Source of the DNA: Taxawa tesnikishii (nom. ined.)
Lineage: Eukaryota; Ascomycota; Dothideomycetes; Dothideales
Direction: 5' to 3'
NCBI GenBank assembly: GCA_030247885.1
Contig: JAPDRO010000013.1
Span: forward strand, 248,001-312,000
DNA: 64,000 nt
The notes under the pieces are model-generated. The model made no database searches and was not told the origin of the DNA. It saw nothing but the letters and a program-made list of their open reading frames with translations. The translations under genes were made by a program, and so were the position numbers. Shown here in pieces: positions 22,443-37,097 of this stretch. Each line of letters starts with the position of its first letter. The first letter of the stretch is position 1.

Positions 22443-25400
22443 ATGCCTGGACTCAACGCTAACGGCATCACGGCCACCTCGTGCCAGTCAGCAGCCATGC
22501 CTGCTCATGTTTCTTCCTCGGCGCTATCGCAACCTGACCCCGTCATCGCACGTAGCAATCCGTACGACGACCTCCGACCATTCATCGAACAAATGTGGAT
22601 GAACGAAGAGGCAGAATGCAGGAGCATCTTCAAAGACATGTTCCCAAGCTCCAGGATTGAGGCCAAGATTACAAAAGAGATGGACGATGGGTTTGTGTTG
22701 CAATTCTTCACTCAACAGCAGCTGCACCAATTGGGCGGACGTTTTCTGATGCAAGCCCTTTGGTGGATCGCCTACTACAACGAAGAAGACGTTTTACTGC
22801 ACAGCCAAGCCTGGTTCGAGAGAGAAGAACAAGAACGTGTTGAGCGATCCCCACATGCTCGAGTTTCTTGAGACGGCCGACTTCACGGCGTGGTTCGACG
22901 AGGATGAGAGATCGGGCCGCAGCGAAGAGTTCCTGAAGCGCGCCGCAAAGCTGATCAAATATCGGGCTCTGCATTACAAAGAATCTCTGGCCGAGGAGCA
23001 AGAAAAGGCCGTCACACAGACTGCACCTGAGCCTCAGCAGATACAGCCGCCACTTGTGAATCAAACTCAGAGTGTTTCAACGGTTGCTACTGGACAACGC
23101 GATGCATTGCAGGAGTCTCGTACCCCTCCTACAGCAGTAAGCCTCGACGCGATGCTTCAGACCGTAAGTTGTTCTAAAGGAGGAGAACAGTAACGCACTA
23201 ACCAATTTACAGCGTATCGTCCTGGAGCCTTTGGCCAATCCTCTCAGGGCCGACTTGTTGATACACCACGGGCAACGATTGCAATTCCACGTCAATGTCC
23301 ACCACCCTCCTCCTCTGTCAGCCACTTTCCGGCTGTGCATCCTGCTTCTGTGAACGTCCAAGCACCGGCCAACCCACAGATGCAGCCACCTGGCTGGGGT
23401 ACTCCCTTCCATCTTGAGCCCTACCGACAAAACGTCCAGGCTGTCCCGCAGCCTCAAGGCTACACGGCCATGGGATATCCTGGAACACAATCCTATCTCA
23501 ATCCCGCGGAGATGGGTAGCTTTGGTCATCAGTCCGCACCTACGATGCCGTACGCGCAAATCCCGCGTGGCAGAGGTCAAGCAGATGGCCGTGAGCTCTC
23601 TCGTTTTCCCAGCAACACCAGCAACAGTAGTTACGGCCACGGTCGAGGCCGAGGCCGGAAGACAAGCCTGTCAAGCAATCACGCATCCTCCAGCAACATG
23701 GATCCAAACTCTTTTCGGCGTCTCTCCAACGGTCACGGAGGTGGCCCCTACAGAGACGACCGGCCACGGCGCGGTTCGAGTGCAAGTTGGCGTGGCCCTG
23801 AGAACGTGGATCCGCGTGTCCAAGGCTACCGTTACCTCTCAGGCGCCATACAGGAGCAGTACCTACTAGAGCATCCTAGGGCTATCGACATGCAGCAAAA
23901 CAGACGTGGTCCGACGACGGATCCGGAATGGGGATGCAGTCCCATGTTCATCGGATCACGTCGTGAGGATATCGATACCCTTGTTGTCTTCGAGGTGCCA
24001 GAGCATTCCACTCAAAACACGCTGCGATCTTTGTTTCCGACCGCAACGAGGGTGACTATATCACAATACTCTCGTACAGTCTACGTCAAGTACGTGCGCT
24101 CTATTCTGCTCCAGTTCTTTCCACTACTAATTGCCAGAGAAACGAGTTACTGATTCTTCTCAACAGGTTCCCTGACTATACGGAAGCTGTTACGTGTCTC
24201 GCACAGAATAACTCGATTCGCGCAAGAGGGCCACAGCATCCGTTCCGAAACCTTCGCATCGAAGTAGCCAAGAACTACTGGTCACCAGAAGGCAGAAATT
24301 ACAAGAGTCCGGAACAAGCCCGCAGACTTTGGGAGGCAGGGCTTCTGAGTGCAGTGCCAAGGACGGTCCCAGAGCAAGGGTTCAGTAACAACAGACCATC
24401 ACATACACCGCTGGGCGATTCCCATCCTACTGCTCCTCTCCAGTATAGCACGACGGATCATACTGTGTCAACCCATCATTCGCCAGTTAGGAACGGCAAG
24501 AGCTCGAATAACGCCACGCCTGCCGCTTCCGGCATTACCACCCCTAAGAAAGGCTCTAAGAGAGTCAAGAAGGCGCAGACAAATGACAAGCAGCATGCAG
24601 ATGTCCACACGGCCCCCAACAATCCTTTAGAGGAACCCAGTCATGTGCCACGTCTGCCAGAGGGGACGAAATCAAGAAGCTTGAGGTTGCTGAATTGCAG
24701 GAGGCAGTTTTAGTGACAGACAAAGCATCAGATGTGGTTGAAGAGCGTACTTTTGAAGAGCCGGCAAATCTGCCAAGCTCAGAAGCGACCCATGATACGA
24801 ACGGATCTCCACTTGATGTCGCATCCTCGACAGCTCTGACCCCTTCTATGACAGAGTCGGATATTGGCTTGCCCCTCATACAAAGCAAAGACGCCAGAGA
24901 TCCAGCAGTTCCCTCGCCTGCAGGAACCGCTCCCCGACCTTGACCCCGGAGCGCGCCAGAACGACTGTATTGGACCGCACTGTTTCCACGCCAAATGCGA
25001 CAGATGACAACGATGACAGCTTTCAGACCGCATCGGAGACTCCAAGGCCAGCACCCAGCGACACAAGTGAGGCCACTGTTGTGCAAAAACAGATTGACCA
25101 GCAAGACATGGAAGCGGCCTCGCAGGCACCGTCAGCTAGCCAACCTGAACAGATCCAAGGGTCAGATGTCCTTGGGATTTGTGTCGAATCCGAAAAGACC
25201 AAGGCAGCGGACGTCTCCAGGGTATACGCCAGCCATGAGCCGCAATCCGTGCAAGACACGAAGGGTGAGGGTGGACAATTGATCGTTGATGTGCAAGTTA
25301 CAGAGGAACGCTCCGTCAAGTGGTTCAGTGAGCAAATGTCAGCTGCTGTTGAGAGGGAGATCACGGATGCAGACCTCCAAGCGAGTGGCGGGGATCCATC

Positions 25401-27063
25401 CCTTCCCATGGAAGCTGCTGCCGACGAAGCCTCTGCGACAGCGGCCGTAACCATCCCAGCTTCTGCGCCTGGCACCAGTGGACCGACTGCTCAAGAACCG
25501 AGGTCATCGACGGCGGACAGTGCCAAAAAGTCGGTCATTGCTAAGCCGGGACCGAAACAGACCGAGGCCTTGAGCCCATTTGCTCGCGCCAACCAACAGA
25601 AGAAGAAAGAAAGAAAGAAGCCGGCGAAGGGCAAGGGCAAAAGCAAGAAGGATGGCAAGGCTCAAGAAGTCCCAGGATCTGTTATGGACGACTTCACGTG
25701 TGAAACAAAGCAGCTTTTCGGCTTACTCACGCAAGCAGAGAACGTGGACTCAATGGTTCACAACGAGCCGGTCGTCAATGCAGAATCAGCAGACTTTATC
25801 ACTAAACAAAATCAGGAGGAACCACAGCGTCCGAACGTCATCAAAGGCTTATTCAAAGGCATCACCGAAGCCTTTGGAGGATCTTCCAACAGGTCTGTTC
25901 CCGAGAGCATCGCAGAGACCCCGGCACTAGCTGTCGCTTCACAGAACACCACTGGCCTTGCACCTAGAGACTCGCCGCAAACAGAAGAGATGCTGCCTGC
26001 TACACCACCAAAGGACATGAAGCATGATGATGACGCGTCTTCGGCCACCCTCCAGGGGATACACCATCCCGTTCTCTGCCATCTGATCTCACGCAAGAGG
26101 GTGCGTTGTCCGGAGAGCAACATGCGCCCGAGCAATCAGATACTGAGGAGCCTCCAAACCACCCAGCTAATTCAAGAACCACCGAGGGGACAGTCGATGC
26201 GCCGAAGAAGAAGAAGAACAAGAAAAGGAAGAAGAAGAAGACCAATGCCTCGACGGAGCAAGCACCTATAGGCTTAGGGGTATCCGTCCCTTCTGCCCCT
26301 TCCACTCCTCCAAGGACGAACCAAGCAGAAAGGACTAGTAATTTCGTCGACCATGCGAACATGGCCGACGGTCAAGCATTCCAAGTCTCCAGTCTTGGTA
26401 ATGGTTACCGGGTCATATCGACCAGGAACACCCAGCCCTCGGATACTGTAGAAGCTGATGTTAGAATCCTGGAATCCCGACTCAAGATTAAGGAAAACGA
26501 GCACCGAGAGCTTATGCTGAAACTGCAAAGGGAGGGCAACCTCGAGGCGCAGTTGGCCGAAAAGGAGCGTTGGGATGCGGAGAGAATCGAAATCGAGAAG
26601 GCATTGCAAGAAAAGACCATAACTCGAAACCTCCAGCTAATCCTAAATCGTAGAAAATAGCAGGACACGAAACCGAGTGGGTTGTCAGATCGGACAACGA
26701 GATGGGAGCTGCAATCGCGAGTTACTATCGCCAGAAGGATGCATTGATGCGTAAGCCGGGGAATTCGCCAACGTTCCGGTTTCTCCTCAGCAGAAGCTTC
26801 AACCGCCTCCGAATCAGCATGTTTACCACCAGAGCCCAGTCCGGGCGCTCTGGCAGGACCGCTTCGGTTACGATCAACAATACGACAACGCCACAACTCC
26901 TCTTGTCCCTTCTCCGTCTGCCCCTCTGGGGGTGGAAGGGATGAGAATCGGTCGTCCTCTTAACCTCCAGGAGAGATACAACACCGTCATGAACCGTGCT
27001 GATGCCGTAGAGAACGATACTCCCCAACCCTACGACCTTGATCCCCGCGTCTGGAGACGTTGA
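22443..27063 (+). CDS. RRM-like, low-complexity RNA-binding-type protein (about 1,500 aa) with at least seven frame breaks
   Basis: The gene starts at ATG 22443 (MPGLNANG). Two introns are supported: 23164-23212 and 24090-24166. The middle part reads as an RRM-like fold (TLVVFEVPEHS, then RTVYVKFPDYTEAVTCLAQN, then NLRIEVAKNYW). It is preceded by an Arg/Gly-rich patch (GRGQADGRE, HGRGRGRK) and followed by long Ser/Thr/Pro/Glu-rich sequence, Lys-rich patches and a coiled coil near 26450-26630; the end is DLDPRVWRR with TGA at 27061. Clear coding continues across breaks at CCCC 23123, GGGG 24662, CCCC 24932, GGGG 26055 and GGGG 26758, each of which looks one base short. Two further breaks, near 22790-22850 and at an in-frame TAG near 26658, do not sit on G/C runs. 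Either the sequence is poor here or the gene is decaying. The function (RNA binding) is inferred only from the RRM-like segment. Confidence 0.65.
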
Positions 27064-27539
27064 AATTTGTGTTGGGATCGGGCCCAGCGTGTGGAGGGGC
27101 GTCTGAGGGGTTGAAGTTAGACAGAGATGGACAGAGAAGCTTCAATTATCACTTCAGTGGTTTCTGCGGTTTCTGTGACCCCTCATGTCACCCCTTGCTG
27201 TACCATAGCCAACGAGCATCATGAACATCGCGAGCATGAATCATTAATCACCATCGCACAAGGAGCATCAACGCAGATCTTCCTCCCTCTCTACTTGTAC
27301 GTATGATCTGTGGTGGTGGTCCGGGAATAGTGGGCAGCGCAGGTACACGACAAGTACTACACATGCTGGTGACACGCTTTTGAGCCGATGGATCTTGAGC
27401 ACAGTGCTATTGTAAGGTAACAATGGTACGTCGAGACACACGTGTGTATTGCAGATTCTATACAAGCCTTGCTGTGTTGCCCTCAACCGAGGAGTGTATC
27501 TCTAATCGCAAAGCAAAGCGATGGCGAAGCACGTTAAAC

Positions 27540-27554
27540 CCCCCCCACCCCCCC
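27540..27554. repeat. Interrupted C run (C7-A-C7)
   Basis: Two runs of seven C flank a single A. It is intergenic and a likely place for length error or polymorphism. Confidence 0.9.
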
Positions 27555-28105
27555 AATACAAACTTCGACTAGCAAAGCAGTTTGCCTTCGACGTCAAAGC
27601 TACCGCTACCTCGGCTCTGCTGTCCCACGACTCTCTGTGGTTTGTGTCAAGGATGGCCATTTGACTGGAGGGCTTGCACTGCAACGTTGCAATAAGCTCC
27701 AGGTGTGGGCTGACTCAACGAAACCATCGTGGTAAGCAAGGGCGGTACTGGCATTACACGGATGCAGCAAGGGGAAGCACGGCCACTGGTGGGTCTTGCA
27801 AAGTGGCTATGCAGATGTCATGGTTCGCAGTGTGTTGGTGACAACAGTGCACGCAGACAAAGTTGCCCTTGCGACGCGGAGTATGGTGATCGACTCATAA
27901 GCAGTGAAACGGAGTGGATATGGCCGTAGATGGAGACAACAAAGGACGCCTTCCAAACCGAGAGATCACCAAGGATTGGAAGATCAGATCCCCAAATGTT
28001 ACCTACAAAGACACGAACAAGCGTACTTTCCTCTTCTGGAAGTGGGGGTTTCGAACTTCACCGAAAGAGGTTGCACTGGACTTCTCCAAAAATCACGTGT
28101 ACAGT

Positions 28106-28133
28106 CACGCTTTACCGTAGGGAGTAAAGCGTG
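28106..28133. repeat. 9-bp inverted repeat with 10-base spacer
   Basis: The arms CACGCTTTA (28106-28114) and TAAAGCGTG (28125-28133) are perfect complements and could form a short hairpin or a palindromic factor site. There is no U run behind it and no neighbouring gene to assign it to. Confidence 0.6.
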
Positions 28134-28648
28134 TGTCTTTTACTGCTTCTGCTTTACACTGCGCAATGGGCATATTGGTACTTGACTGAGAGAGAAAGAG
28201 CACATCGATATATTCCGACTCCTCACCTTCAGACATACCTTGTCTGAACCCGGAGGGATCGATGACGGGCATGACAAAACGGAAAACCTGCTTGTTGTTC
28301 GATAGCCTCGATCTTGCAACGCATCCCCCTGACGCGCGCTTATGGAAGATCCAATATACGGAGTGGTGCCACGCAATGAAGATCGTCCACCGCAGCCACA
28401 GCATCGGGTTGTGATGCTCCTCGGCTCTCGGCAGTTGCGAAGGTCTGCGCGCTGTGTTCAGCAGAACGGATGTAGTACAAAACGCCACACTCAGTGTTTC
28501 CAGTATACGGGCCAGCTGTATAGGGTCTATATGTGTCGAGAGTTGGAGATGCAGAGGGAACCGAAACTGAAACATGTCCAGTCGGAAAGTAAGGCACTGC
28601 ACAACGGCAAAGCACCTTGCCCTCGGATGATCGACAGTGAACGAGCGA

Positions 28649-28663
28649 GGGGGGGGGGGGGGG
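28649..28663. repeat. 15-base G homopolymer
   Basis: An uninterrupted run of 15 G is followed by AAAGGGG. It is the longest G/C homopolymer I noticed in the window and lies in gene-poor DNA. Confidence 0.9.
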
Positions 28664-31600
28664 AAAGGGGAACCGCAGCTGGACTCCAGCCACCGAACAT
28701 CTGATCCTCGCCGCAATATAGTGCCGGCTGAGAACCAAAGATGTATACCGAGGCTGCACAACAATCACTCATCCATCATCCAGCTTCAGACTCCCCTTCC
28801 TTAGCCGCGCCCAACCGGATTCCGGGCCAAGAATTCCGAGCTCTCAGCCCCCTTGGTACTGCACGACAGCCGGGCCCTTCTTGATTGCTGCTGTTGTACG
28901 ACGCTACAGGTGCTCGCTTGTATGAATAGACATCTTTGCAGCAAGTGGAGGCTACGAATGCGTGTAGCAGCAGTGGCAGTAAATATTGCCCCGTCGATCC
29001 TCTGGCACGATCGTTGTCCGTGACGATCATGCAGGTGCAGGAACGCCGCGCCAATAGTTACGTGGGTACCCCTGCTGTAGATTGCCCGCCATGTCAATCT
29101 ATATAAATTAAAACCCACGCACGACCGCTTTTGTATAGGGAGTGGCATTCGGTCGAAGAAACTTCCGGCAGACGTGACTCGCAGACGTGTTTCGTGATAG
29201 CCGTTACGAAACCTTAAAGCAGACGTGTGTCCGCACGATCACCAGGACTACTGGAGAGGGAAGGAATAGATGTGTTCTATGGGAGGTTGTTCTATCCTGG
29301 GAGTTGAGAGCCGCCTACACGGTTGCAATCTGGTCGTTTTCCTTCTCCTGATAGGCGCGGCAGGGAACTTCATTAGAACAAGAGCTTGCCGTCATGTTGA
29401 GGTGCTGCCAGTCATTCAGGCAAAGTAACACATCGAGAATCCTGCAGCCCATCATCCTGATTTTTTTTCAGGTTTGGAATCATTGGTGGATCATTCTCAT
29501 AAGAGCACAGTCTCTAGCGCAGAAACTAGCTGACGTACCACGGTACCCATCCCACTTACTCCTTGTCTCTGCACGCATGTGTGTTGTGCTTGCCATGGTC
29601 TCGGTACCTTGTATATCTGTCTCTTCTGTCGATCTTGATTCGCTAAGAAGCTGGGTATATTTCTGTTGGTTGCTTTCGCGAGATTGTGCTTCAAACGTCA
29701 GGCAGACGGCTCCCTGACCATCTCATTGACTTTGTTCCACCAGCAATCCAAGGTGATACTGCTCGTGCGCTGCTATTGGAGGGTATGAGATTCATTCGAA
29801 CCATTGCGCTGGGAGAGATGCAGTCGGCTATGCGGAGTTGAAGAGGCTTCCAGCCCCTGGCGGTGTGCTTGTGTGCTGGGACAATAGATTGGTCCAGGTT
29901 GCGGTTGGTGCTTTAACATGGAACGACGAAAACGAAACTCTTCTATGGATGCTTAAGAGAGCTTACTTACGTTTTTGAGAAAGGGTGCGTCTAGTGTCTG
30001 TCCTTTCGCGGATGTCGGAACAAGCAGGGGGTTTCTTCGCGCGACTCTCGAGAGTCTGGACCGAAACTCCGTGTTGGTATGGCTTAGCCCTCTGCAAGAA
30101 CAACTGCTTTTGTTCTAGCTTGGAACTCGTATGATGATGCTGCACGGTCAGGATGTTGCTGTTGTTAGCCGCGGAAAACCTGACAAAGGTTTGCTGGTGG
30201 GAGCAAGAGCCAAGCGCTGTCGCAGCACTAGCAATGACGTGTGAGAGACTCAAGTTCTTCTTCCCCGAGAACGAATCGAACGGCAAAAGAACAAAGCAGG
30301 GCATCGAAGCCTTCTTTCAATGTGAGCTTCCATAGATGTCCAGGTACATGTACATGATGCTCTGCCGCAGCGATCGGCACAGGATCACGTTGCGTCTCCG
30401 CAAGCACATGGAAGCCATGAATGGAGCTTTGCTGATCACAGTCGTCATCGACTTGAAGCTCCAGCTGCCGTGCAACATCAAGAATCTCGAGCTTTTCTTT
30501 TGCGCGGCGAGGCAAGTGGGTAGACAAGCTGAATGGCTCTCATGCAAAGACTGGAATGCCTCTAACTGCATTGCGGAGTATGTATGAGCCGGTGCGTGCC
30601 TCTGTAGCAAGAAGAACAACAATAGCAGTAACAACTCACAACAACGGCCAGAGACCGGCAGGCACAGCAAGCTTGCAGGACTTTGACGGCACGATCGACG
30701 TTACAGCCGCTTGCCGAGCCGAGCACTGCGGAGACTTCCATGGCCAGGATGGCATGCTGACACTTCAGCCCACTAACCAAAAAGAATACGGCCTTGGGGT
30801 ATGCACTAGAGGCGGGCGTACGGCCAATTGATATTGGACATCTTGCAACTGAGGGGGCCACTAAGAGCTCGTGATTCATTAACGAATTGGTGGCTGGATA
30901 GTGAACCACAGTGCTGGAAAAGAAGCAAGCCGCACATCTGACCAATGGAGAGCTGTCGCCCAAGTCGACAGCCGTGGCTCCAGAAGGTTTGAGCCGTGAG
31001 CATATGCACTTTCGCAGAACCAAGGGCAAACACGCAGGCTCGCAGGCTCGCACGGAAGATTGCAGTCAGCGCCAAGCCAGCGTCTCGCCTGACAGTGAGT
31101 CGTGATTGAGGGACACTGACAGAGAGAGAGGGGCCCGGCCGCCGAATCTCGTCTGAAGCTGAAACACTGCCGTTGGCGGGGACAGGACTGGCAGGGTCGA
31201 TGAACGCGCCCTCTAGCGCCGCAGATCGCGACGCAGGTTCGAGGTGTCCGGAACGATGATCCAGGATCGGCCGAGCGATAGCAGAAGAACGGGACGGGAG
31301 TGTGTGCCAGTCCACACGCGACACATGAAGCGTCAGCGTGGCTACAGGGCTAGCGGCATCTATCTTGCCGCTGTGCTCTGTCGATCTCGGGCACCACCAT
31401 CACCACCACCACCACCACCGTTGTCGTTTACGGAGCGAGCACTGAGCCAGCCGAACATGCGCACCGTCCATCCACTCTCCAACGCCCACGCTACGCCTTC
31501 TCTGACGTCGCTTCCCTGCTGCTGCTGTGTGAACCTCATGTCACCTGGCATTCGGGCGTGGCTTGGGTAATTGCGCCGTCGTTGCGGTCGCGACCGAGCG

Positions 31601-32644
31601 CCGGTCCCTGATACTGAGCCTGACTCTCTGCGCAGGCGCAATTAGGGCATTTACGAGCAGTGGTTTATATTCCACAACGTGCTAGTTAGTCTGTCCTGCC
31701 CCTGGGATCGTGATAGTGAGCAACTATGTGAGAGGCGCACTGAGCCGTGGCGCAGCAGAGAGATCTTCCTCAAGGGTCCCTGGCGGTGGATCCACGCGCG
31801 GTTTTGTGCGTGAAGCGGAGGCAGGCACAGCAGCAACCGCCACCACCACCAGGCCAACAACCACTAGGCAGCCATCGAGTGACAGCGAGAAGTGCCAACA
31901 AACTCCACAGACAGCTGCATGGCTGGGCGCACTTGGGCTTGCTACAGTAAATGCGTACACCCGTACACCCCAGGCTGTCACGGGATTGGCCTGTGCTGGT
32001 TACAGAACACCCAGACCGAACGCGCAACACAACTGGCTGCAATCCAATGCATGCTCAGCCAAGGCGGCAGAAGCTTCGTAACTGCGGACAGCAGATGGTG
32101 GCAGAGGTCCGTGTATGCAGGTGCAGATGCTCGAATCAGAATGCTTCGGCACCCGTTGACGTTTCGAACCCCTTCATACGCTATTCCCACTAGCACTGCA
32201 ACCGTTGATCGTCCTTCCTCCACTGTTCGCCCTTTGCATGCCATTGCAACGTGCATGTCGGCGTGACCGCTATAGGGCTCCAGATGCCATGCCGTGCAAT
32301 GCCCAGAAGAACGCATTGCAGCGGGATGACTTGTTCAGGGTACAGTGCTGCGAGCCCTGCCATGGCTACTAACATGCTCCGACAGCGAGGCAGCGTCGCA
32401 AGCACTGTCGACTGGTCGAGTCGAGTGCCTGTCTCTAGCTCCCTCCTGTTCTCACCGCGAGTAGTCGTCGTCCCCCAGAGGGTATGGGGTGTGCGGGCGT
32501 CGTCCCTCGTTCCGCCGAAGAGCGCCTCTGCTAAGGCACGGCTCTAAGCGAGGCATCTATTCGGTACACTGGCTCACCGAGGCTTGCTCCATGTCCTCTA
32601 TTGCGGGCGTCGATCCTTATCGCATCGCCGCCAGCACGGGAAGA

Positions 32645-32690
32645 TCACTGCGTGCGGTCTGCGTGCGGTCTGCGTGCGGTCTGCGTGCCT
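32645..32690. repeat. 11-bp tandem repeat, unit GCGTGCGGTCT
   Basis: About three and a half head-to-tail copies of GCGTGCGGTCT are present with no mismatch in the full units. It is a small minisatellite in intergenic DNA about 550 bases upstream of the C2H2 gene. Confidence 0.85.
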
Positions 32691-33177
32691 CCCTTGAAGC
32701 CCATTGCCTGGTCGATAGATGGCCGGCAGGGATCTCGTCTGCCGAACACTCGTCTTGCAGAAGCGGAGGGCCAATGTCCACACTAACGTAGCTGTTGGTA
32801 GTGTTAGCCGCAATTTGCCTGCGAGATCCTGCTTCCCTACCAGATAGCCGCTTCTGCCCTCCGGTGCCTCTGGTGCCTCTGGTCAGGCCTAACCGTGTCC
32901 CCCACTGTAACGACGCTCCGCTACTTACCCTAGCTTCGTAAGCTGCGGGCAACATCATTTAGATACCCTGTTAGTGGCAGCTCCTTCAATATCCAACTAA
33001 CTCCATGGAAGCTGCATGCCCTTTGTGCTTTTGTACCCTCGTATCCGGTCTTGTGTACCTCATCCACTTCCCTGTTTCTGTTCACAGATCCTCACGCCAT
33101 CTGCCATCTGCCATCTTCCCGTGTCGTAATCCGACTTGCTTCCGTGGCGCATCTCTATTGCATCCTCCCTGCTTTGA

Positions 33178-34380
<1,203 letters not shown>

Positions 34381-36016
34381 GCCTTGCCGAGGACTACTAC
34401 GATTTGGGACGGTTGCCTGCACCACCTCCCTTCCTGTTTTGCATTCGTTGATTTCTCTCTTCTTTTTTTAAACCATTTTGCGCTCGATACCACTATCGCG
34501 GATTCACAGGACGGGATGGAGGTTACGGTTACGGGCAGGTGAGGAAATCAGGAGTGGAGTTTTGGCGTTGCATGTGTTCGGATACCCGCGTTTTTAGACG
34601 CCCTTTCTATGGAAACCGACAAGTCTGGACTTTGTGCGATCAGGGCTGGGTTCCCTCTGGTGGGAGACGAGAAGGCTTTGTTTCTTTGCTAATGCTTGGT
34701 GCTGTTGTTGGGGCTCATTGCCGGCAATGCTGGCCGCCCAACTGTTTCTGTGCCTTTGGATCGAGGCTATCTGATGTACAGTGCATAGAAGAGCCCCCGA
34801 CGATCATCTTGAGAACGATCCATGTATCAAACGCAAAAACATGTTGACACAATCTTCAATTCCTTCCATGATCGTAAATGGCCTACCTAATGTGTTGCCA
34901 GAGAGGAGCACTGTTGATGTTGTCACTATAAGTACCTGTTGTAAGATATGTAGTTTGCTCTAAGAGATTTATCTGTCCAAGCCCTACGCGTGCCAGGAGA
35001 CGGAACAAAGTCACCATCTAAAGTGTCCTATAATCGTAACAGGAAGTCGTCTTCACGCCGAGTTCGTAAGGATGATGGTGCTTGCTGAAAACGGTAAGGC
35101 CACCCAATCTCTTTTCCCTTTTGCTTGTAGGTTCCAAACCAAATGGTAAAATGAATTAGAAAGCGCTAAATGGCTGGGCTCTGCACTTGGTGGTTTCAAG
35201 TTGATAAGGATGTTCTGTCAAAACATAGCCCCTTCGGAGATCAGTCGCGAACTGATGCGTCCAACGGGACCGCCATAAATCAGTAGTGGTTTAGGTTCTC
35301 TGAATGTTCATCGGCTCATGCGGCCCACACCGCTGCAAGGAGAAAGGGATGGAAGAAGAGAAAGGGGGGAGCAGTGTATAAACTCAGTGGAACCACGTCA
35401 ACAAGGGCGGTGAGAACTAGTGGTTACTCGGTTGACCATCACATGCTTACCGCAATCACACGTCCACTATGCTCGCACAGTGACCACCACCTTCATCTGC
35501 AACTGGTTAACCCGCATGGCAAGGTATCAGTGATGCTGCATCACCTGTGTATAAGAACAACGCCTGCACGTCTCGAGAAGAGGACGGATGACGTATCACT
35601 GCGCGTTGGAGACAGCATAGAATTTTAGAAGGACAAGATGTAGGGGACGGATCAAGATGGGTTAGGACCACGCGGTGCCAGGGCATAAAATGGCAATGAA
35701 GTCAAGACGAAGAAGAAGAAGAGGAGAAGGGGCAGCATCTACTGCAACTCGTCATCTGTTCTTCTGGTTCGACTGACCGCTGACGGGCTCAATATACTCA
35801 CTCGCGCAAGGTGTGCCTCTTGCTCGCGGATCACATGCTTTCCCATCTTAAATCATGAGAGACCAAAGAGGTGTTTACCTCAGGTAATGTCCTTAACGTC
35901 CTCATGCAAACGTGATACGGATGCCTTAGGACATTCGTCGTTGCCACCAATTGGCGTATGACGCTGGCAACTGTTAGACGGGTGGAAACCACGGGGCTCC
36001 GACAGGCGCAGACACG
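34381..36016. other. Intergenic 3' flanks, nothing recognised
   Basis: About 1.6 kb between the convergent ends of the C2H2 gene and the HhH protein gene. I see no supported frame, repeat or RNA gene. A short T run (TCTTTTTTTAAACC) lies at about 34461-34474, just past the C2H2 stop. Confidence 0.45.
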
Positions 36017-36811
36017 TCAGGCTTTTCTCCTCCGCTTGCGCGCAGGCTGTTCACCAACCGCTTCTCCGTCCTTGGGTTTGTCCACATGGTGCTCCTTTTC
36101 GGCATGCTCCTCCCTAGTATCCTTCTCTGCCTCGCCAGCCCGTCTAGTCTTCCCTAGCACGTAAGCCACCAGCTCCATGTCCAGCGCACTAACCGCTCTT
36201 CCACCCTTGTCCTCTCCGTCGCCCTCCTTCTCCAACCTCTTCCTCACCCCTTCCATACGTACGAGCACTTCCTCGTATTCCTTGATCGTGTATCCAATCT
36301 TTCTCTCCCACCCTGTGCCTTTGCCCTTCTTTTCTGCATCCTCGAAATGCAACCATCTGAATAGCTCATCACTGAAGAATGGCACATTGTCCGGGTCATA
36401 AGTGTTGAGCAGCAGGCTCGCAGTCGCGGGCCCGATTCCTCTCAACTTGGCCAGCTCCTTGATTGCCGCCAGGACCACTTTCAGGTTCCCCCTTCTCCCC
36501 TGCCTCATCACGGTAGATCAGGAAAGCCGTCGTGGTGGTCGACTCAATACTCGCATCGCTGTTTCCCGCAACCAGGTTCATGAGACTCGGCCTGAAGGCC
36601 CCGTGCGAGAGTTTCCATTTGGTGAGTGTCTGGACCTCTGATTTGGTCAACGACGGCGAGTGCACTTTTCGCTCTGCCAGAGACGAGGGTACGATGCGCA
36701 GCCGCTGCTCTTCCAGCTCCGAAAGTTTGTCCGGCACGACGCTGGGATATTGGTCCCGCAGCTCGCGGAAGGTATGGGGGATATAGTGTTTGGGAGGTAT
36801 TTGTCTTCCAT
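36017..36811 (-). CDS. Conserved fungal protein with a helix-hairpin-helix GIGPATA motif, about 264 aa, frame-broken
   Basis: The coding signal runs from ATG 36811 (MEDKYLP) through FRELRDQYPSVVP, LTKWKLSHGAFRPSLMNLV, a low-complexity stretch, KLRGIGPATASLLLNTY, then PFFSDELFRWLHF and GWERKIGYTIKEYEEVL. It ends in a Glu/Lys-rich tail with the basic sequence ARKRRRKA, a likely nuclear signal. GIGPATA is a helix-hairpin-helix of the DNA-glycosylase type, but the catalytic Asp context of glycosylases is not evident. I believe this arrangement is common to uncharacterised Pezizomycotina proteins. The frame changes around G/C runs near 36485-36502 (minus-strand GGGG and GGGGG), and the start exon joins only across CCCCC at 36776-36780. 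Both look like run-length errors. A chromatin or DNA-repair role would be a guess. Confidence 0.65.
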
Positions 36812-37097
36812 GTCGGTGTCCGGAGTAGTTCTTGTCTTTTGTCTTTTGAAACCCGCCCAACGGAAGGTAAATTGAGCGAGACTTTACTTTCTGATACCTG
36901 CAGAATTCGACAGGCTTGCCGGTGCTTGGATGTGCGTTACAGTGCACAGGGGACGTTCCAGGTCCTGTGAGTAGGAGTGTGAAGTGAGGTTCGTGACGAA
37001 GTGGCGGATGGATAACAAACAAACCGATTCACGAACTCGCTATAAGCAGGACGGGGACGACGGTTCCGCGTTCAATCTGTGCAACATCGACATTAGA

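Noticed and set aside
24940-26271. A separate 443-residue gene
   Set aside because: It has no ATG start of its own and continues the neighbouring frames of the RRM-like gene across short C and G runs, so it is one piece of a larger gene.
28340-28772. Proline-rich minus-strand frames around 28.5 kb
   Set aside because: The proline runs come from the 15-G homopolymer; starts are non-ATG or unsupported and no domain is seen.
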